Shown: positions 26,328 through 35,094, counted from the first letter of the stretch. The stretch is DNA of 64,000 nt from 2-01-FULL-45-10 sp964450115 (GCA_964450115.1 CAYVCD010000001.1:14045-78044), one strand, 5' to 3'. Numbers and translations are program-made. The notes: a model not told the origin generated them from the sequence alone.

Positions 26328-26403
26328 CATTCCCGAATGTTTTTATCGGGAATCCAAACAAGATAAAATTCTTGTTATAGATTCCCGCTTTCGCGGGAAT
26401 GAC
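26328..26403. repeat. dRS3-like palindromic repeat pair
   Basis: Two hairpins lie in tandem: ATTCCCG...CGGGAAT (26329-26353) and ATTCCCGCTTTCGCGGGAAT (26381-26400), with ACAAG/CTTGT between them. The second matches the ATTCCC-N8-GGGAAT form described for Neisseria dRS3 repeats. It occupies the gap between two genes and is open in the frame of the downstream gene. Confidence 0.75.
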
Positions 26404-26421
26404 ATATTCGATCTTTTTTTT

Positions 26422-27216
26422 ATGTTGAAATGCCGCGCAATCGCCATTGTCCTCGCAATGACGATTTTTATTTTATACTCATCTACGGCCGCTAACGCCG
26501 CTACGCTCGAAGAGTCTTTTTGGGATTCCAAACAGAGCACCCATTTTACCGTATATTACAAGAGCACAGAATCGAATGACTATGTGAACGAGGTTCTGCG
26601 GTACGCTGAAAAGTACTATGACAATATCACCGAGGAGCTCGGTTTCAGGCGATTTGACTTCTGGACATGGGAGAAGGCCTGCAAGATATACCTGTATGCT
26701 ACGGCAAAGGAGTATTATGACTCTACCGGCCAGCCCGAGTGGTCAGGAGCGACCGCTTACTTAAAAGAGCGCACCATAAGGACATTCATCCGCAGGGAGA
26801 TGTTTCTGGATACTATATTGCCGCATGAGATGGCGCACCTCATATTCAGGGAGTTCGTGGGATATAAAGTGCCGCTGCCTCTATGGCTGGACGAAGGCGT
26901 CTCCTCACTTATGGAGAATAATAAGAGGAAGGAGTATCTCTTTCTGGCGAAGTCGCTCGCGAAGTCTCAGATATTCATACCGCTTCCCAAGCTCACAAGG
27001 ATAGTCAGGGAAGGGCTGGTGATGCCCGGAGTATTCTATGCCGAATCGGCCAGCGTTATAGAGTTCCTATTACAGAAATACGGCAGGGAAAAATTTGTTG
27101 ATTATTGCAGAAGGTTAAGGGATAATAAGAACTGGGAGTTGTCTCTCAAAGAAGCGTATAAGTTCAAGGATCTTTCCGAGATGAATGATAAGTGGCTGGA
27201 GTTCCTTTTACAATAA
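26422..27216 (+). CDS. Exported HExxH metallopeptidase (peptidase MA-like)
   Basis: Zincin of about 264 residues. ATG 26422 gives a proper signal peptide (MLKCRAIAIVLAMTIFILYS, cleavage near ANA). The in-frame GTG at 26314 would prefix 36 residues translated from a repeat, so I reject it. The active site is LPHEMAHLIF (His-Glu-x-x-His), with LPLWLDEGVSSLMEN downstream supplying the third ligand (Glu of DEG), the gluzincin arrangement of the peptidase MA clan. The N-terminal HFTVYYK and EKYYDNITEELGF also fit that group. Its stop touches the start of the ATP synthase epsilon gene. The substrate is unknown; processing of the giant exported protein is possible. Confidence 0.8.
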   Translation: MLKCRAIAIVLAMTIFILYSSTAANAATLEESFWDSKQSTHFTVYYKSTESNDYVNEVLRYAEKYYDNITEELGFRRFDFWTWEKACKIYLYATAKEYYDSTGQPEWSGATAYLKERTIRTFIRREMFLDTILPHEMAHLIFREFVGYKVPLPLWLDEGVSSLMENNKRKEYLFLAKSLAKSQIFIPLPKLTRIVREGLVMPGVFYAESASVIEFLLQKYGREKFVDYCRRLRDNKNWELSLKEAYKFKDLSEMNDKWLEFLLQ

Positions 27217-27456
27217 ATGAAAGTATATATAAATACCGTTTTTGAGGAAGTCTACTCCGGAGATGCGAAAGAGGTGGTTCTCCCCGGCGACGAGGGAGAG
27301 CTGTCTTTAATGAATTTTCACCAACCTATCGTCTGCCGCCTCGCAAAAGGTACAGTCAGGATAATCTTACCCCAAGGCGTCAAATCGATCCCCATAACAG
27401 ACGGAATAGCGCACATGGAAGGCGATACGTTAAAGATAATGGCGGAGGTGGCTTAA
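27217..27456 (+). CDS. atpC: ATP synthase epsilon subunit (beta-sandwich only)
   Basis: 79-residue N-terminal beta-sandwich of F1 epsilon: VVLPGDEGELSLMNFHQP matches the conserved PGxxGELxIL..H-x-P signature, followed by GIAHMEGDTLKIMAEVA. The C-terminal helical hairpin, which inhibits rotation in many enzymes, is missing. It is the first gene of the ATPase operon rather than the last as in the usual order, and it abuts the peptidase stop codon. Confidence 0.85.
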   Translation: MKVYINTVFEEVYSGDAKEVVLPGDEGELSLMNFHQPIVCRLAKGTVRIILPQGVKSIPITDGIAHMEGDTLKIMAEVA

Positions 27457-27458
27457 GA

Positions 27459-27671
27459 ATGCTGCGTAACCTTACTATCATAATAATAATGTTCCTGAGT
27501 ACATTCGGGCCCGCTGTGGTCATCGCTCTCGTCGGCTCTTCGGCTGTAAAGGCGGTGGGCAGGAACCCCTCAGCTTCCGCCAGGATACTGTCCGCTATGA
27601 TAATAGCGTTCATATTCGCGGAGGCGATAGCGGTGCTGGCGATCCTCATGGTATTTAATATATTCAAGTAA
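27459..27671 (+). CDS. atpE: ATP synthase subunit c
   Basis: 70-residue two-helix proteolipid of the membrane rotor. The polar loop is AVGRNPSA and the ion-binding carboxylate is the Glu in FIFAEAIAV of helix 2. By alignment from the loop, the helix-1 position occupied by Gln in sodium-binding rotors is Ile here and the residue after Glu is Ala, so proton coupling is more likely. It starts 2 bases after the epsilon stop. No subunit a gene precedes or follows it. Confidence 0.9.
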   Translation: MLRNLTIIIIMFLSTFGPAVVIALVGSSAVKAVGRNPSASARILSAMIIAFIFAEAIAVLAILMVFNIFK

Positions 27672-27693
27672 CGTAAAGAAGGGGCCTTATATT

Positions 27694-28419
27694 ATGCTGT
27701 CCCAGCTTATTGCACTGCAGGTCATCACCTTTATAGCGTTGGCGCTCCTATTAAAGATGTTATTCTCCCGCCATCTTGACTCCGCCCTGAAGAGACTGAA
27801 GAAGCTCCAGAATGAGACCCTCATGCGCGAAAACCAGCTTAAAGAGGAGCTCGATAAGGCCAAGAGCGATCGTCAGGCCGAGATCGATAAGGGGAAGGCG
27901 GAGGGCAAGGCTCTGGTTGAGCAGGCAAAGAAGGAGATAGAGGCCATGAGAGGCGGCGCTGAAGAGGACGCGAAGCGCCAGGAGAAGAAGGTCTTCGCCC
28001 GTGGCCAGGAAGAGCTTGAAAAATTAAAAGTAAAACTTACGCAAGGCGTAGAGGCCGAGGCCATGCAGATCTCGATGGATCTGATAGAGCGTACCTTTAC
28101 CGAAAAGGGCAAGGACCAGATGCAGAGGCAGTTCATAGATGAGCTTATAGAAGATGTCGAGAAGCTCGAAAAGAGCAAGTTCTCCGTGAAGACGAATAAA
28201 GCCAAAGTCCTGACCAGCCTTCCTCTTACGGAAAAAGAGAAGGAGCGGCTTAAGAAGACGCTATCCGCGAAAATGGGTTCTGAAGTGACGATCGCGGAAG
28301 AGAAGAAGAAGGACCTTATAATGGGGCTTATCATACAGTTGGGTGCCCTGGAGATAGACGGAAGTTTAAGCAATAAGCTACGCAAGGCCTTATCGATGAT
28401 AAAAAAAGACAGGGCATAA
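27694..28419 (+). CDS. ATP synthase b-delta fusion protein
   Basis: 241 residues combining the peripheral-stalk b subunit with delta. Residues 5-25 are the membrane anchor (LIALQVITFIALALLLKMLF), followed by a long charged helix (30-150) typical of b. From about 165 the protein matches the delta C-terminal domain (VLTSLPLTEKEKERLKKTLS to KKDLIMGLIIQLGALEIDGS). Such fusions are known in actinobacteria and some candidate phyla. There is no separate b or delta gene. The stop shares one base with the alpha start. Confidence 0.85.
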   Translation: MLSQLIALQVITFIALALLLKMLFSRHLDSALKRLKKLQNETLMRENQLKEELDKAKSDRQAEIDKGKAEGKALVEQAKKEIEAMRGGAEEDAKRQEKKVFARGQEELEKLKVKLTQGVEAEAMQISMDLIERTFTEKGKDQMQRQFIDELIEDVEKLEKSKFSVKTNKAKVLTSLPLTEKEKERLKKTLSAKMGSEVTIAEEKKKDLIMGLIIQLGALEIDGSLSNKLRKALSMIKKDRA

Positions 28420-29912
28420 TGGTATCCAAAACGAATATAGCCAGCCTCGATATACGCGAAGTGGGCGTGGTTAAGGAGCTGAAGCAGGGCATCGTAAAGG
28501 TCTCCGGGCTACCCTCCTGCATATTCGGGCAGCTTGTCGAGTTCAGCCGCGGCTCTAAAGGCATGGTGATGGGCTTTAACCTCGAAGAGGTGCTTATCAT
28601 AGTGCTCGGTGACGACAGTCTCATAAATATGGGCGATACCGTAACGAGCCGCTCGGAACTATTGAGCGTGCCGGTAGGAGATAATTTTGCGGGCAGAGTT
28701 GTTGACTGCCTTGCCAGGCCCATCGACGGCAGGCCCGCCATAACAGCGACCGATCATTATCCGGTATTCCGTGAGGCGCTTGGCGTCATGGAGAGAGAGC
28801 CGATAACCGTGCCGCTTCATACCGGGACGAAGATACTAGATCTTGTTATACCTATCGGCAAGGGGCAGAGAGAGCTCATCATAGGCGACCGTCAGACCGG
28901 CAAGACGAGTATAGCTATCGATGCCATACTCAGCCAAAAGGGCAGGAATGTCGTATGTGTCTACTGTTACATAGGCGGAAGTTATTCCGCTCTTAAGAAG
29001 ACGATGAATCTCCTGAACGAGAAAGGCGCGCTATCTTACACTATAATAGTATGCGCTACCGCCTCGAGCACTCCGGCCGAGCAGTATCTGGTGCCTTATA
29101 CCGCGGCAAGCCTCGGCGAATATTTCATGTTCAACGGAAAAGATTCTCTTGTAGTATTCGATGACCTTACAAAACATGCATGGGCATACAGGCAGATATC
29201 GCTTCTTATGGAGCGGCCGCCCGGCAGAGAGGCGTATCCCGGTGACATATTCTATGTGCACTCACAGCTGATGGAACGCGCCGGCAGGCTGCGCGCAGGA
29301 CTTGGAGCAGGCACTATGACATTTTTGCCGATAGTGAATACTCTGCAGGGTGATATAACCGGATATATACAATCGAACCTCGTCTCTATGACCGATGGAC
29401 AGGTCTATTTGAGCTCGAACCTATTCTTTGAAGGCTTCAAACCAGCCATAGATCTCGGGCTATCCGTTTCGCGTATCGGCAGTAAGGTCCAGTCCGGCGC
29501 AATGCGATTTGCAAGTTCGGGCCTGAGGCTGCAGTACGCGCAGTACCGCGAATTGCAAAGGCTGACCCGGCTGAGAACGAAGCTCTCCAAGGAAGCCATG
29601 AGCGATATAAAACGCGGCGAGACTTTAAGAGAGCTTTTGATACAGGAGAACGGAAGACCGTTAAGCCTGGCCGAGGAGATAGTGCTATTCTACGCGTTCA
29701 AGAAGAAGGTGCTCGAGATATTGAAGCCGGAGCTCTTGAAGACATTTAAGAAAGAGTTCTTCTCTTTTATTTGCAATACTAATCCGACGCTAGTAGATAA
29801 GATAGAGAAGGCAGAGGAGCTGACCGATGAGATCAGGGTCTCGCTCGATAAAGCGCTGATAAACTTTTTCCAGGACAGCAAAGAGGCCAGCAAGAATGAT
29901 ACCGCTCGCTGA
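28419..29912 (+). CDS. atpA: ATP synthase alpha subunit
   Basis: 497-residue non-catalytic alpha subunit of F1. It keeps the P-loop GDRQTGKTSIAIDA, the PIGKGQRELIIGD lead-in and the SVSRIGSKVQSGAMR segment that carries the arginine finger and matches SVSRVGSAAQ. The N-terminal beta barrel (KQGIVKVSGLPSCIFGQLVE) is recognisable but diverged. The end overlaps the gamma gene by 17 bases. Confidence 0.95.
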   Translation: MVSKTNIASLDIREVGVVKELKQGIVKVSGLPSCIFGQLVEFSRGSKGMVMGFNLEEVLIIVLGDDSLINMGDTVTSRSELLSVPVGDNFAGRVVDCLARPIDGRPAITATDHYPVFREALGVMEREPITVPLHTGTKILDLVIPIGKGQRELIIGDRQTGKTSIAIDAILSQKGRNVVCVYCYIGGSYSALKKTMNLLNEKGALSYTIIVCATASSTPAEQYLVPYTAASLGEYFMFNGKDSLVVFDDLTKHAWAYRQISLLMERPPGREAYPGDIFYVHSQLMERAGRLRAGLGAGTMTFLPIVNTLQGDITGYIQSNLVSMTDGQVYLSSNLFFEGFKPAIDLGLSVSRIGSKVQSGAMRFASSGLRLQYAQYRELQRLTRLRTKLSKEAMSDIKRGETLRELLIQENGRPLSLAEEIVLFYAFKKKVLEILKPELLKTFKKEFFSFICNTNPTLVDKIEKAEELTDEIRVSLDKALINFFQDSKEASKNDTAR

Positions 29913-30750
29913 ATTAAAACAGGATCTCGATCTGAATAAGAGCTTGGGCTCGATCATAGAGACGATGAAGACGGGCAGCGCGATACAGCTGAGGGAGTTC
30001 CAGACAAAAGCCCGCGCGTCGGACAAGCTCTTTTCTATGCTGCAGGACTGTTTCAGAACAATCGCGGAAAAAGGCTCCGTAAAGAATCCGCTATTCAACG
30101 GAGACAAGAACCTTCCGTCATGCATAATAGTGATAACTTCGGACGATGGTTTTGTAGGCGAGCTGAACACATTTATTATAAATACGGCGCTTGACCGGAA
30201 GGCGAGGGCCGATGATGAGATCGTGGTATTGGGCGAGCGGGGGGCCAACTTTTTTGAGGACAGGAACGAGACTTTCACGGCATTTCCGGGCATCAGCGAA
30301 GATATTAAGCCTCTAGAGATAGCGGGGCTCAAGAGGCATATGATAAAGGGTTTCCTCGAAAAGAGGTTTGGCGCAGCGGTCGTGGTCTATCCGGAATCGT
30401 CAAATGTGGGTTCATGGAAGGTGAGCACGGCAGAACTTCTTCCTTTCAGGGAGAGCGTTATCTCCGACGGTACGCGGCCCATCATAGACGAGGAGTTGAT
30501 CATAGAGCCTTCTGTGGAGAGCGTGGCTGAGGGGCTTGTGCATCTGTGGTTGAACGTGGCGCTCTACAATATATTCTGGGCGAGCAAATTCTCTGAATTT
30601 GGAGCCAGGCTTATGCATCTGGAGGGCAGCGAACAGGAGCTTGTCCGCATGAAGCAGCAGCTATCTTTGCAATATTTTAAACATATCCATGCCGCGGCGG
30701 ATACTACGATAAGAGAGATATTGAGCGCAAGGTTGGGGTTAAAATCATGA
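29896..30750 (+). CDS. atpG: ATP synthase gamma subunit (divergent)
   Basis: 284 residues in the gamma position between alpha and beta. The C-terminal helix (FGARLMHLEGSEQELVRMKQ, then FKHIHAAADTTIREILS) corresponds to the conserved rotor end. The N-terminal helix (SLGSIIETMKTGSAIQLREF) is only loosely like the usual IKS-x-x-x-TQKITKAMK pattern. The middle has the Rossmann-like part (CIIVITSDDGFVGELNTFII), matching the LI-x-SD-x-GL-x-G signature. The assignment rests on these and on gene order. Confidence 0.82.
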   Translation: MIPLAELKQDLDLNKSLGSIIETMKTGSAIQLREFQTKARASDKLFSMLQDCFRTIAEKGSVKNPLFNGDKNLPSCIIVITSDDGFVGELNTFIINTALDRKARADDEIVVLGERGANFFEDRNETFTAFPGISEDIKPLEIAGLKRHMIKGFLEKRFGAAVVVYPESSNVGSWKVSTAELLPFRESVISDGTRPIIDEELIIEPSVESVAEGLVHLWLNVALYNIFWASKFSEFGARLMHLEGSEQELVRMKQQLSLQYFKHIHAAADTTIREILSARLGLKS

Positions 30751-32141
30751 CGAACAAAGGCAGGGTCATAGCGGTATCGGGTCCGGTAGTAGATGTGCAG
30801 TTCGAGAACCACGATTCGATGCCGGCCATCTACGAGGTGATGAGCCTCGATACATGCGAGGGTAAGCCGGTCGTCCTCGAGGCTGTAGAGCACAGAGACG
30901 AAAATGTCTGCCGGTGCATATCGCTTGCGCCCACATATGGCATACAGCGTAACTCTGTGGTTGAGTCTTCGGGGGAGTACCTTACGGTGCCGCATGCGAA
31001 GAATATATTCGGACGCATAGTGAATGTTCTGGGTCAGCCCATAGACGGCAAGGGGCCCGTAGACAGTTCCAGGCTCGTTCCGATCCGCAAAAAGACGAAG
31101 TCGGAAGTCATACATTCCGATGAAAATAAGCTCGATTCAAAATATGAGATAATGGAGACCGGCATAAAGATCATAGACCTTCTCTTCCCGCTCATCAAAG
31201 GCTCGAAGACCGGCATCATAGGGGGCGCAGGCCTGGGTAAGAGTGTGCTCATATTGGAGATAATCCACAACATCATAACCAAAAGGCATGGAGCGTGCGT
31301 CTTTGCGGGCGTCGGAGAGCGTATCAGGGAAGGCAACGAGCTCTATTACGAATTTGTGAGGACCGGACTATTGGAACGCTCATGTCTCGTCTTCGGACAG
31401 ATGAACGAGTCTCCGGGGGCGAGGTTCGAGGCCGCGAATACGGGAGTTACACTGGCGGAATCTCTGCAGGACGAGGGCGAGGATGTGCTATTCTTCATGG
31501 ATAACGTATTCCGTTTCGCGCAGGCGGGCTGCGAGCTTTCGGCTCTATTGGGCAGAATCCCGTCGGAGACCGGGTACCAGCCGACCCTTACCACGGAGAT
31601 AAGCCAATTCCATGAGCGCATCAGGTCACGTGAAGGGGCGAGTATTACGTCGGTGGAGGCCGTATACGTTCCGGCCGATGACCTGACAGATCCGGCAGTC
31701 GTAGCAATATTCACGCATCTCGATTCGATAATAACCCTCTCCCGCGCCTTTGTGCAGAAGGGGATATATCCGGCGATAAATCCGCTCGATTCGTCTTCAG
31801 GGTTTTTGGATGCCTCCATCATCGGCAAGAAGCATCTTGAGGTAGCGCAGGAGGTCTTAAGGCATTTCCAGAAGTATGACGAACTACAGCGCATAGTCTC
31901 GATCGTAGGCAAAGAAGAGCTGTCGAAACAGGAGAGGGTGGTCTTCGACCGCGCGAAGAAGCTGCAGAACTTCCTGACACAATCTTTCTTTGTGGCGGAG
32001 GCATATACCGGAATGAAGGGTTCTTATGTTACGATAGAGAACACTATCAAAGGCTGCGAGAATATCATCTCCGGCGCTCTAGATATGAAACCGGATGAGA
32101 AGTTCTATATGATAGGCGCCATTGAGGAAGCTTTAATATGA
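30747..32141 (+). CDS. atpD: ATP synthase beta subunit (divergent)
   Basis: 464-residue catalytic F1 subunit. Conserved stretches include GRVIAVSGPVVDVQF, the P-loop GGAGLGKSVL (usually GGAGVGKTV), VGERIREGNELYYE with the catalytic Glu, VLFFMDNVFRFAQAG and YVPADDLTDPA. Small departures include PLDSSSG where PLDSTSR is usual, and EELSKQER at the catch loop. The lysine and glutamate needed for catalysis are present. The gene overlaps gamma and gspE by 4 bases each, so it links the ATPase and secretion genes in one transcript. Confidence 0.94.
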   Translation: MTNKGRVIAVSGPVVDVQFENHDSMPAIYEVMSLDTCEGKPVVLEAVEHRDENVCRCISLAPTYGIQRNSVVESSGEYLTVPHAKNIFGRIVNVLGQPIDGKGPVDSSRLVPIRKKTKSEVIHSDENKLDSKYEIMETGIKIIDLLFPLIKGSKTGIIGGAGLGKSVLILEIIHNIITKRHGACVFAGVGERIREGNELYYEFVRTGLLERSCLVFGQMNESPGARFEAANTGVTLAESLQDEGEDVLFFMDNVFRFAQAGCELSALLGRIPSETGYQPTLTTEISQFHERIRSREGASITSVEAVYVPADDLTDPAVVAIFTHLDSIITLSRAFVQKGIYPAINPLDSSSGFLDASIIGKKHLEVAQEVLRHFQKYDELQRIVSIVGKEELSKQERVVFDRAKKLQNFLTQSFFVAEAYTGMKGSYVTIENTIKGCENIISGALDMKPDEKFYMIGAIEEALI

Positions 32142-33808
32142 AGATAGGGGATCTCTTAGTACAGAAGTCGCTTATAACCAAAGAGCAGCTCGACGAGGCC
32201 TTGAGAGAGAGCCAGAAGTCCGGCGAGATACTCGGCAAGACGCTGGTGCGCCTCAATATGGTGACCGAAGAGAAGCTCCTGGAAGTGCTCGCCCAGCAGC
32301 TCTGCCTTCCGTACTACCCGAACCTTAAAGATATTCCCATAACTCCGGAGCTCATTAAGAAAGTTCCCGCGAAATTCGTCCTGCACTATAAGTTCATGCC
32401 TTTGTCGATAAAGGACAATAAGCTTACCATAGCGGTATCGGATCCGCTCGCCATATGGCTTGTCGAAGACCTGAAGCTTCACTTAGGGTTCGACGTCGAG
32501 AGAGTGCTTGCTCCCGAAGATCAGATAATGGAATCAATAAGGATCTACTACGGTATCGGCGCCGAGACGGTGGAAGAGATAATGACCCAGGAGCCGAAAG
32601 AGGGAGAGGTCAAGAAAGCTCCGAGAGAAGAGATAGAGGAGCTCGAAAGGACCGCGCAGGATGCCTCCGTAATAAAGCTCGTGAACCAGATACTTTCCGA
32701 GGCCGTGGGTGCCAGAGCGACAGATATACATATAGAGGTATACCGCGATAATGTCCGCGTGAGGCAGCGTATCGACGGTATATTATATGAGATGCGGATG
32801 CCTGAGCAGATAAAATATCTGCACCCCGCGATAGTCTCGCGTATAAAGATACTGTCGAACCTTAACGTCGTCGAGCGCCGTCTGCCGCAGGATGGGCGCG
32901 CCATCATAAAAGTGCGCGACAAACAGGTCGACTTGAGAATATCGATAATACCGTCCCTCTACGGAGAGAATGTAGTCATAAGGATATTACCCGTGCATCT
33001 CCTCTTCAACCTCGACGATCTGGGGTTATTCCCGGAAGAGCGCAAGGCCATAGAGGGCCTGATGGAGAAGCCGCACGGCATAATACTTCTTACCGGCCCA
33101 ACCGGCAGCGGTAAGACGACCACTCTCTATACCTGCTTAAGCAAACTTAATACCGAAGACGTGAAGATCATAACTATAGAAGATCCTATCGAATATGAGC
33201 TGCCCGGGATCACCCAGATCCAGGTGAAGCCGGAGATAGGCCTGACATTCGCCGCCGCTCTTCGGAGCATATTAAGGCACGACCCCGATATAATGATGGT
33301 AGGGGAGATCAGGGACCTTGAGACGGCGGAGCTTGCTATCCGGACGGCCCTGACAGGACATCTGATATTCTCTACTTTACATACGAACGACTCCGCCAGC
33401 GGCGCCACCCGTCTCATGGATATAGGTATAGAGCCGTATCTCGTAGCATCGAGTGTCAACGCTTTTATATCGCAGAGGCTTGTCAGGGTGATATGTCCCG
33501 ATTGTAAGACCGAGATGAAGAATAAGGACGCGCTGCCGTCGTTTCTTAAGAACACAAAAGTTTATTACGGCAAAGGCTGCGAAAGCTGCAAGTTCATAGG
33601 ATATAAGGGCAGGACCGCTATATACGAGATAATGCTGGTGACCGAAGAGCTGCAGGAGCTTATGCTGAAGCACGCGTCATCCGCGCAGATCGCGAAGCAG
33701 GCAAAGGAGCTAGGTTTTAAGACGCTTCGCGATTCAGGCATAGCGAAGGTGAAGATGGGCGTGACGACACCCGAAGAGGTGCTGCGTGTCACGGAGCTCG
33801 AAGATTGA
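32138..33808 (+). CDS. gspE: Type II secretion ATPase GspE with MshEN domain
   Basis: 556-residue hexameric ATPase that powers pseudopilus assembly at the inner membrane. Residues 1-55 form two MshEN-type repeats (IGDLLVQKSLITKEQLDEAL and LGKTLVRLNMVTEEKLLEVL), a domain that binds cyclic-di-GMP in MshE; here the usual Gly after the loop is Ser or Asn. The motor domain has Walker A GPTGSGKTTTLYT, the Asp box, Walker B IMMVGEIRDLETAELAI and the His box GHLIFSTLHTNDS. A zinc tetracysteine follows (CPDC, then CESC). It starts inside the atpD stop. Confidence 0.95.
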   Translation: MKIGDLLVQKSLITKEQLDEALRESQKSGEILGKTLVRLNMVTEEKLLEVLAQQLCLPYYPNLKDIPITPELIKKVPAKFVLHYKFMPLSIKDNKLTIAVSDPLAIWLVEDLKLHLGFDVERVLAPEDQIMESIRIYYGIGAETVEEIMTQEPKEGEVKKAPREEIEELERTAQDASVIKLVNQILSEAVGARATDIHIEVYRDNVRVRQRIDGILYEMRMPEQIKYLHPAIVSRIKILSNLNVVERRLPQDGRAIIKVRDKQVDLRISIIPSLYGENVVIRILPVHLLFNLDDLGLFPEERKAIEGLMEKPHGIILLTGPTGSGKTTTLYTCLSKLNTEDVKIITIEDPIEYELPGITQIQVKPEIGLTFAAALRSILRHDPDIMMVGEIRDLETAELAIRTALTGHLIFSTLHTNDSASGATRLMDIGIEPYLVASSVNAFISQRLVRVICPDCKTEMKNKDALPSFLKNTKVYYGKGCESCKFIGYKGRTAIYEIMLVTEELQELMLKHASSAQIAKQAKELGFKTLRDSGIAKVKMGVTTPEEVLRVTELED

Positions 33809-33824
33809 CAGAACTGAAAGATTA

Positions 33825-33850
33825 GTAGGGCAGGTTTAAACCTGCCCTAC
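33825..33850. repeat. Perfect 26-base palindrome between gspE and gspF
   Basis: GTAGGGCAGGTTT is followed at once by its exact reverse complement. No T-tract follows, so it is not a simple terminator. It resembles a REP-type intergenic repeat and could protect or attenuate the operon transcript. Confidence 0.8.
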
Positions 33851-33865
33851 CGATGTGAATAACTT

Positions 33866-35092
33866 ATGCCAAACTATTACTATAAAGCGAAGCACGGCCT
33901 CGAAGAGACCCTTGAAGGTTCGATAGAGGCGGCAAATCAGGACGAGGCTCTGCAGAAACTGATAGCGAAAGGGCTCTTTCCGATCACTATAAAAGAGTCC
34001 TCTCTGAGCGCGAAGAAAGCAGCAAAAAAATTCCGTATGAAGATAGGCCCGGACAAGATAAAGTCAGGCGAGCTATTAACATTCATAAGGAAACTCGCCA
34101 CTCTTACCAGGGCTAAGGTGGAGCTGCTATCGAGCCTCAAGATACTTTACGAACAGACTGAGAACGAACGCTTTAAGGCGATCGTATTGGATCTTTACAA
34201 TGCTACGAAGGAAGGGAAGCCTTTTTCGGAGAGCCTGGCCCGCTATCCCGACGTCTTCTCGTTCATACTGGTGAATATAGTGAGGGCTGGAGAGGCGAGC
34301 GGACATCTCGATGCGAGCCTCGACCAGATAGCCGAGTTCATGCAGCGCGAGGAGGGCCTGAAGAACAAGATCCTGGTAGCGCTGGCGTATCCCGGCCTTC
34401 TACTTATGGTGGGGGTCGTGAGCATATTCGTATTGATAAATTTCGTCATTCCAAAGCTTAAGCCTATATTCGATTCACTCGGAGCTAAAGAGCTGCCGCT
34501 CATAACTAAAATAATATTGAATATAAGCGTCATTTCGCAAAAGAGCTGGTGGATATTTGCTATAGCGTTCGCAATTTTGGCGGTGATCATATATCAGCAG
34601 AAGGGTCTGCCGTATTTTAAAACAATGGCCGGAAAATTAAAGTCAAGCCTGCCCATAGTAAAGAACCTTTCCGTGAACCAGGAACTGGCACATTTCTCGA
34701 GGAGCCTTGCGCTCCTTTTGACTAGCGGTGTGCCGGCATTGAGGAGCCTGGAGATCGTGACGCCCAGCATAGAGAATAAGGCTCTTAAGGAAGGGCTTAA
34801 GAAGGTCTGCCAGCAGGTTGCCGCTGGAAAGACCATCTCGAAGAGTATGGAAGAGTCGACGGGACTGCCCACCTTCTTCACAAAGATGGTCGCCGTCGGT
34901 GAGGAGTCCGGCAGACTGTCCGAGGTCCTGACGGAACTGTCGAGGTCTTATACTCAGCAGATAGAATCCGATATAGTTTTAGTCTCCTCGCTTATAGAGC
35001 CCGTTCTGATACTTACTCTAGGACTCGTGCTGGGCACGATTGTTCTATCGATACTTCTGCCAACATTCCAGGTAACACAGATGGTGCGTTGA
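33866..35092 (+). CDS. gspF: Type II secretion inner-membrane protein GspF
   Basis: 408-residue polytopic platform protein, with two T2SSF domains. Domain 1 (about 70-190) includes FIRKLATLTRAKVELLSSLK and GLKNKILVALAYPGLLL; domain 2 (about 275-400) includes HFSRSLALLLTSGVPALRSL and MVAVGEESGRL. Three membrane helices are evident (about 172-194, 224-244 and 376-398). Length and order fit GspF/PilC. The gene is separated from gspE by 57 bases with the palindrome. Confidence 0.95.
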   Translation: MPNYYYKAKHGLEETLEGSIEAANQDEALQKLIAKGLFPITIKESSLSAKKAAKKFRMKIGPDKIKSGELLTFIRKLATLTRAKVELLSSLKILYEQTENERFKAIVLDLYNATKEGKPFSESLARYPDVFSFILVNIVRAGEASGHLDASLDQIAEFMQREEGLKNKILVALAYPGLLLMVGVVSIFVLINFVIPKLKPIFDSLGAKELPLITKIILNISVISQKSWWIFAIAFAILAVIIYQQKGLPYFKTMAGKLKSSLPIVKNLSVNQELAHFSRSLALLLTSGVPALRSLEIVTPSIENKALKEGLKKVCQQVAAGKTISKSMEESTGLPTFFTKMVAVGEESGRLSEVLTELSRSYTQQIESDIVLVSSLIEPVLILTLGLVLGTIVLSILLPTFQVTQMVR

Positions 35093-35094
35093 TC

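Noticed and set aside
27459..27671. Sodium-coupled c-ring
   Set aside because: The helix-1 Gln is replaced by Ile and the residue after the Glu is Ala, so the sodium ligand set is missing; proton coupling is more likely.
30564..31115. 183-residue open frame on the - strand
   Set aside because: It is antisense to atpG and atpD, which are clearly real; composition and lack of motifs mark it as a shadow.
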